Assembly: GCF_026586675.1 (NCBI RefSeq) | Contig: NZ_JAODIX010000027.1 | Coordinates: forward strand, 1 to 64,000 | DNA length: 64,000 bases | Direction of reading: 5' to 3' | Origin: Halorubrum yunnanense | Lineage (GTDB): Archaea; Halobacteriota; Halobacteria; Halobacteriales; Haloferacaceae | Shown here: piece by piece, positions 60,538-64,000 of the stretch | Layout: each line of letters begins with the position of its first letter | How positions within the stretch are numbered: the first letter of the stretch is position 1 | Notes under the pieces: generated by a model | Told to the model about the DNA's origin: nothing | Databases searched by the model: none | The model's input: only the letters and a program-made list of their open reading frames with translations | Position numbers and translations under genes: made by a program

Positions 60538-61638
60538 ATGGCTCAGGCGACCCAAGAGTTCGGCGAGTGGCCCCTCAAGCGGCTGATGACCGAGGTCTGC
60601 GGCTCCGGCCACAAGTCGGCCGACGACCTGACGCGCGCGCAGGCGACCGAGGCGTTCGAGCGCATCCTCGCGGGCGAGCCGGACCCGACCACGCTCGGGG
60701 CGTTCTGGCTCTCGAACCGCTGGAAGCGGAACACGCCCGAGGAGCTCGGCGCGTACGTCGACGCCATGTGCGAGCGCGTCGAGTACGCGGAACCCGACGT
60801 CGACCCCGTCGACTGCGGCGCCAACTACGACGGGAAGGGGCGCTCCGCGATCCTCGGCGTCGCGGCCGGCGCGGTCGCGGCCGCGGCCGGGACGCCAGTC
60901 GTCGTTCACTCCGGCGACAGGGTCCCCACCCAGAAGCAGGACGCTTATAAACACGTCCTCGACGAGCTGGGCGTCCGCACCGAGCTGACGCCCGCGGACT
61001 CGGCCGACATGGTCGACGAGACCGGCTTCGGCTTCTACTCCCAACCCGAGTTCAACCCCGCGATCGACGACCTGTTCGACCGCCGGGACATGATGGGCGT
61101 CCGGTCGTTCGTCAACACCATCGAGACGCTGGCGAACCCCGCCGGCGCGTCGGTCCACCTCGGTTCCTTCTATCACCTCGCGTTCGCGAAGAAGGTGGTC
61201 GACACGTTCGTCGCGAGCGAGTTCCACGACCTCGATCGCGTCCTCATGTTCCAGGGGATGGAGGGGTACGACGACGTCCGCCCCGGCTACACCAAGGTCG
61301 CCGAGTGGGACGCGGTCGGCGGGAGCGACGGCGAGGAAGCCGGCAGCGGCGGCGCCTCCTTCGACGACTTCGAGATCGAGACCGCCGAGTACGGGATGGA
61401 CCTCGAGGAGGCGGACCTCGCGGTCGACGACGTCGCCGCCGACTCCGCCGAGATCACGGAGGCGGTGCTGGCCGGCGACCGCGACGGCGCCTTCGCCGAC
61501 GCGGTCGCGGTCAACGCCGCGCTCCGGATCTACGCCCGCGAGGACGCCGACTCGATCGAGCAGGGGTTGGAGACCGCCCGCGAGGTCATCGACGACGGCT
61601 CCGCGATGGGTGTTCTCGAGGCGCTCCGCGGGTTCTGA
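60538..61638 (+). CDS. TrpD2-like phosphoribosyltransferase family protein
   Basis: This 366-aa protein is related to anthranilate phosphoribosyltransferase (TrpD). The helical N-terminal domain has DDLTRAQATEAFERILAGEP. The phosphoribosyl-binding loop differs from the GTGGD motif of true TrpD and reads CGANYDGKGRS. Later blocks include VHSGDRVPTQKQDAYKHVL, FYSQPEFNPA and NTIETLANPAGASVHLGSFY. This combination is like the YbiB/TrpD2 group, which binds nucleic acid rather than making tryptophan. A true TrpD role is unlikely. The ATG at 60538 was preferred to an ATG two codons earlier. Confidence 0.88.
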   Translation: MAQATQEFGEWPLKRLMTEVCGSGHKSADDLTRAQATEAFERILAGEPDPTTLGAFWLSNRWKRNTPEELGAYVDAMCERVEYAEPDVDPVDCGANYDGKGRSAILGVAAGAVAAAAGTPVVVHSGDRVPTQKQDAYKHVLDELGVRTELTPADSADMVDETGFGFYSQPEFNPAIDDLFDRRDMMGVRSFVNTIETLANPAGASVHLGSFYHLAFAKKVVDTFVASEFHDLDRVLMFQGMEGYDDVRPGYTKVAEWDAVGGSDGEEAGSGGASFDDFEIETAEYGMDLEEADLAVDDVAADSAEITEAVLAGDRDGAFADAVAVNAALRIYAREDADSIEQGLETAREVIDDGSAMGVLEALRGF

Positions 61639-61794
61639 GGCCCGTACTCGCGGCGACGTCCCCGGCTTTCGAGCGCGTTTCGGGAGGGGTTTTGGGGTAA
61701 GTTGGGAAAGCCCACTTCGGCGCTCGTGACCGACTCCCACACGCACAGAACATCATGATACACCACGCCACCTCACACGGCGGGAGCCCCCGCT

Positions 61795-61944
61795 ATCCCC
61801 ACGTGTGAACACTGCGACGCGCACGTCTCTGACCGGTTCGCCCGCGTGTTCTCTGACGCGCGCGGTCGGACCCACGCGTGCCCGAACTGCTCGGCCAACG
61901 CCGGTATCGGGGAGGTCACAAAACAGCGGGCGCACGACGCCTGA
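61795..61944 (+). pseudogene. DUF7563-like zinc-ribbon gene lacking a start codon
   Basis: The 49-codon frame reads PTCEHCDAHVSDRFARVF, then THACPNCSAN, and ends KQRAHDA. This is a typical haloarchaeal DUF7563 small zinc-ribbon sequence with two Cys pairs. Relatives start ATG-CCx-ACG, but here the codon in that place is ATC (61795), and no ATG, GTG or TTG occurs between the upstream in-frame stop (near 61757) and the ribbon. It is either a broken gene, a non-standard start or a sequencing error. It sits between the TrpD2 and nadE genes. Confidence 0.7.
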
Positions 61945-61989
61945 CGGGGTCTCTTCTCTCCTCGGCTTCGCGGTCCCCGGCAGCGTCGG

Positions 61990-62823
61990 CTACCGCTCCG
62001 GAGCCGGCGGCATCGACCGCTTGTGCGCGCTGCGCTCGTGGAGGTCGACGACGCGGTCGACGGCCTCCGCGGGCACGTCAAGCTCGCGCACCGTCGCCGC
62101 CCGGGAGAGCCCGCCGTCGACGTGGACCGCTACGATCGCGTCGACGGTGTCGTAGTCGAGGCCCATCTCCTCGGCGTCGGTCTGCCCCTCCCACATCCCC
62201 GCGGTCGGCTCCTGCATCACGAGGTCACGCGGCACGCCGACGTGGGCGGCCAGCTGTCGGACCTGCTGTTTGTAGAGGTCCCCGATCGGGTTACAGTCGA
62301 CCGCCTGATCGCCGTACTTGGTGTAGTACCCCGTCATCGCCTCCGCGCGGTTCCCGGTCCCCAGCACCACGCGGTCCTCCGCGTTAGCGACGAAGTAGTT
62401 CAGGACCGCCCGAGTCCGGACGTAGACGTTGCCCGCCGCGGTCCGGTCGTCCGCGGCCCCCGGAAACGCGTCGAAGACGGCCTCCGCGATCGGCTGGATC
62501 TCGACCACGTCGTACTCGATCCCGAGTTCGTCGGCGACGCGCTCCGCGTCGCTCATCACGTCCGGGTCGTTCACTTCGGCGGGCATCGTGATCCCGTGGA
62601 GGCCGTCCTCGCCGAGCGCCTCGACGGCGAGGTGCGCGGTCAGCGTCGAGTCGATCCCGCCCGAGAGGCCGAGGACGGCGCCCTCGGCGCCCGCCTCGTC
62701 CACGATGTCAGCGATGAACGAGACAAGGCGCTCGCGTGTCGCCTCCAACTCTTCCTCCGAGAGCCGGAGGTCGAGCGGCGGGTCGTCCGACAGCAACACC
62801 GACTGCTCCGATGTCTGACTCAT
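61990..62823 (-). CDS. nadE: NAD synthetase (ammonia-dependent)
   Basis: This 277-aa protein has the PP-loop ATP motif GLSGGIDST (52-60), the NAD-synthetase blocks TMPAEVNDPDVMSDAE and YTKYGDQAVDCNPIGDLYK (deamido-NAD binding), and the C-terminal PTAGMWEGQTDAEEMG. There is no glutaminase domain, so ammonia is the nitrogen source, as in other short archaeal NadE. It makes NAD from nicotinate adenine dinucleotide. It is a stand-alone gene with its promoter in the 86-bp gap from the Nudix gene. Function is secure. Confidence 0.97.
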   Translation of the reverse strand: MSQTSEQSVLLSDDPPLDLRLSEEELEATRERLVSFIADIVDEAGAEGAVLGLSGGIDSTLTAHLAVEALGEDGLHGITMPAEVNDPDVMSDAERVADELGIEYDVVEIQPIAEAVFDAFPGAADDRTAAGNVYVRTRAVLNYFVANAEDRVVLGTGNRAEAMTGYYTKYGDQAVDCNPIGDLYKQQVRQLAAHVGVPRDLVMQEPTAGMWEGQTDAEEMGLDYDTVDAIVAVHVDGGLSRAATVRELDVPAEAVDRVVDLHERSAHKRSMPPAPER

Positions 62824-62909
62824 AAACGAAGAGAGGGGCCGAGACGACTAATATCCCCGCTTTTCCCCGACGAACTGGACGTCCGTTTGGTTTCCCCGCG
62901 GTCTCCGGG

Positions 62910-63557
62910 TCACAGTAGCCCCTCCTCTTCGGCCAACAGCAGCCCCTCCAGCGTCGCGTCGTTCGTCGGCGGCTCGCGGGCGACCTCCAGCGCCTCCTCG
63001 ACCGGGACCGTGCGCGGCGAGAGGAACTCGTTGCTGTCGTGGTCGACGTCGACCGGTTCGAGCCCCTCGGCGAACACGTAGCCGCGCGTGTGGCGGAGCA
63101 CGCCCGTCGAGCACCACACCTCTTGGAGCAGCGACGTCGATGAGGGCGCGAAGCCGGTCTCCTCGGCGAGCTCGCGCGCCCCGGCCGCGGCGTACGACTC
63201 GCCGCGCTCGACGATCCCCGCGGGCAGCTCCAGTTGGGTGTTCCGGACGGTGGGACGGTACTGCTCGACGAACAGCACTTGCCCGTCGGCGACCGCGATC
63301 ACGACCGTCGCGGGCGACAGCTCCGCCCAGTAGTACTTCTTCTCCGACCCGTCCGGCTGCTTGACGCGGTCGTATCCCCCGACGAACCAGCCGGGGTCGT
63401 ACTCCACGGCGACCTCCCTGACCGGCCACTCCGGCTCGCCCGGCAGCGAGTGGTTGCGGCCGTCGGAGAAGGCCGGGAGGTCGCGGAGGTCGGCGGCCGG
63501 GGCGTCGTCGCCCTCGCCTAGCTTCTCGCCGTCGGCCGGCTCCTCGCCGTCGCTCAC
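62910..63557 (-). CDS. Nudix hydrolase
   Basis: This 215-aa protein has a complete Nudix box: GIVERGESYAAAGARELAEE followed by TGF, that is G-x5-E-x7-RE-x2-EE-x-G. The surroundings VLFVEQYRPTVRNTQLELPAG and EVWCSTGVLRHTRGYVF are typical of ADP-ribose-type pyrophosphatases. The N-terminal 40 residues are acidic and variable. The GTG start overlaps the stop of the upstream membrane-protein gene by four bases (GTGA). Substrate: probably ADP-ribose or another nucleoside diphosphate sugar, by family only. Confidence 0.92.
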   Translation of the reverse strand: MSDGEEPADGEKLGEGDDAPAADLRDLPAFSDGRNHSLPGEPEWPVREVAVEYDPGWFVGGYDRVKQPDGSEKKYYWAELSPATVVIAVADGQVLFVEQYRPTVRNTQLELPAGIVERGESYAAAGARELAEETGFAPSSTSLLQEVWCSTGVLRHTRGYVFAEGLEPVDVDHDSNEFLSPRTVPVEEALEVAREPPTNDATLEGLLLAEEEGLL

Positions 63558-63937
63558 GGCTGCACCACCTCCACGCGGTAGGCCGTTCCCTCGTACCGCA
63601 CGCGGACCCCATCGCCGGTCGCGGCTCCGGGGGTCTGTCGCGTGAGTGCGTCCACCTCGTCGAAGGGGGTGTGGGTGAACCACTCCTTGATCCCGTACGA
63701 GTCGGCCCGGTACGGGTCGGAGCGCCCGTCGTCGCTGGTGAGCGCGCTCGTCAGAAACGGCCACCGACGGTCGGAGACGTTGCTGACGTCGGCCGCCGTC
63801 TCGTCCGTCTCGATCGGTTCGGCGGTCAGGTAGTAGGGCTCGCCGCTGCCGAGGTAGCTCGGGAGCGCGCCCAGCGCGAGCAGGACGACGACCACCAGGG
63901 CGATGACGACGAGGAGGTTCCGGGTGACCCGGCGCAT
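63554..63937 (-). CDS. Membrane-anchored hypothetical protein
   Basis: This 127-aa protein has an N-terminal transmembrane segment (VTRNLLVVIALVVVVLLALG) followed by an extracytoplasmic domain of about 95 residues (YYLTAEPIETDETAADVSN, then WFTHTPFDEVDALTRQTPG). The N-terminus is basic (MRR), so the tail lies outside the cell. It overlaps the start of the Nudix gene by four bases, so the two share a transcript. No function is known. The promoter region (63938-64000) is cut by the window end. Confidence 0.82.
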   Translation of the reverse strand: MRRVTRNLLVVIALVVVVLLALGALPSYLGSGEPYYLTAEPIETDETAADVSNVSDRRWPFLTSALTSDDGRSDPYRADSYGIKEWFTHTPFDEVDALTRQTPGAATGDGVRVRYEGTAYRVEVVQP

Positions 63938-64000
63938 GGTCGACGTTGTCGCCCCCCGGGAATACCGGTTTCGACCGCGGCGGCCCGGCCGCCCGCGCCG

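Noticed and set aside
60362-60586. 74-codon frame beginning just after an AT-rich promoter-like patch
   Set aside because: It runs into the TrpD2-like gene in another phase, is Ser/Arg-rich and shows no conserved pattern. The promoter patch is better explained by the divergent small gene and the TrpD2-like gene.
1-64000. CRISPR arrays and cas genes
   Set aside because: No regularly spaced direct repeats of 25-40 bp and no Cas-like proteins were seen.

Overview
The window is chromosomal DNA from a halophilic archaeon (class Halobacteria), most like Halorubrum in style. GC is high, third positions are G/C-rich, and the predicted proteins are rich in Asp and Glu. Archaeal information genes are present: TFB, ribosomal protein L10e, NucS, RNase Z, an FAU-1-like RNA-binding protein, an archaeal DEAD helicase and a GTPBP1-like GTPase. 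Many genes start at ATG or GTG about 25-30 nt after a TATA-like box, as expected for leaderless haloarchaeal transcripts. The genus is an inference.

Layout. 1-640: the 3' end of an rRNA operon (end of 23S, 5S, tRNA-Cys). 786-2360: a SWIM zinc-finger protein and a UPF0175/PIN-type toxin-antitoxin pair, followed by a short copy of the tRNA-Cys 3' end and a small non-autonomous IS200/IS605-like element (2563-2939). 3371-6059: membrane proteins and a VOC/hydrolase couplet. 6092-15240: a tightly packed leftward operon of two PrkA-type kinases, a YeaH-type protein and SpoVR. This is the bacterial yeaG-yeaH-ycgB stress module in an archaeon, and SpoVR is split by a 393-residue intein that carries LAGLIDADG motifs and a LacI-like helix-turn-helix. 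15650-30353: mostly ordinary haloarchaeal housekeeping and conserved hypothetical genes (DUF1028, EEP nuclease, PUA protein, two 2Fe-2S ferredoxins, NifU domain, FAU-1, PrsW, ROK kinase, USP, cold-shock protein, DoxX).

30554-37243 is the accessory region. It lies between tRNA-Phe and tRNA-Pro, and GC drops in places. It holds a second copy of the non-autonomous element, several decayed IS200/IS605 ends, an intact IS6-family element abutting a 5'-truncated tnpB, a 127-bp inverted-repeat element, a truncated CetZ gene, several gene fragments, a carbonic anhydrase, two short-chain dehydrogenases and an unrecognised 55-aa secreted peptide.

37406-63937 returns to core genes: helicase, L10e, NucS, S-adenosylhomocysteinase, a secreted repeat protein with a palindrome-rich promoter, LysE, MTA/SAH deaminase, PHP phosphoesterase, MptD, GTPBP1-like GTPase, TFB, a MinD-like protein without a P-loop lysine, HIT, RNase Z, an ABC exporter, a creatininase-family amidohydrolase, aldo/keto reductase, fused siroheme decarboxylase, a TrpD2-like transferase, NAD synthetase and a Nudix hydrolase.

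The most unusual items are the SpoVR intein with its embedded helix-turn-helix, the secreted peptide inside the mobile-element island, and the paired non-autonomous elements whose end hairpins show a compensatory base-pair change. No CRISPR array was seen.
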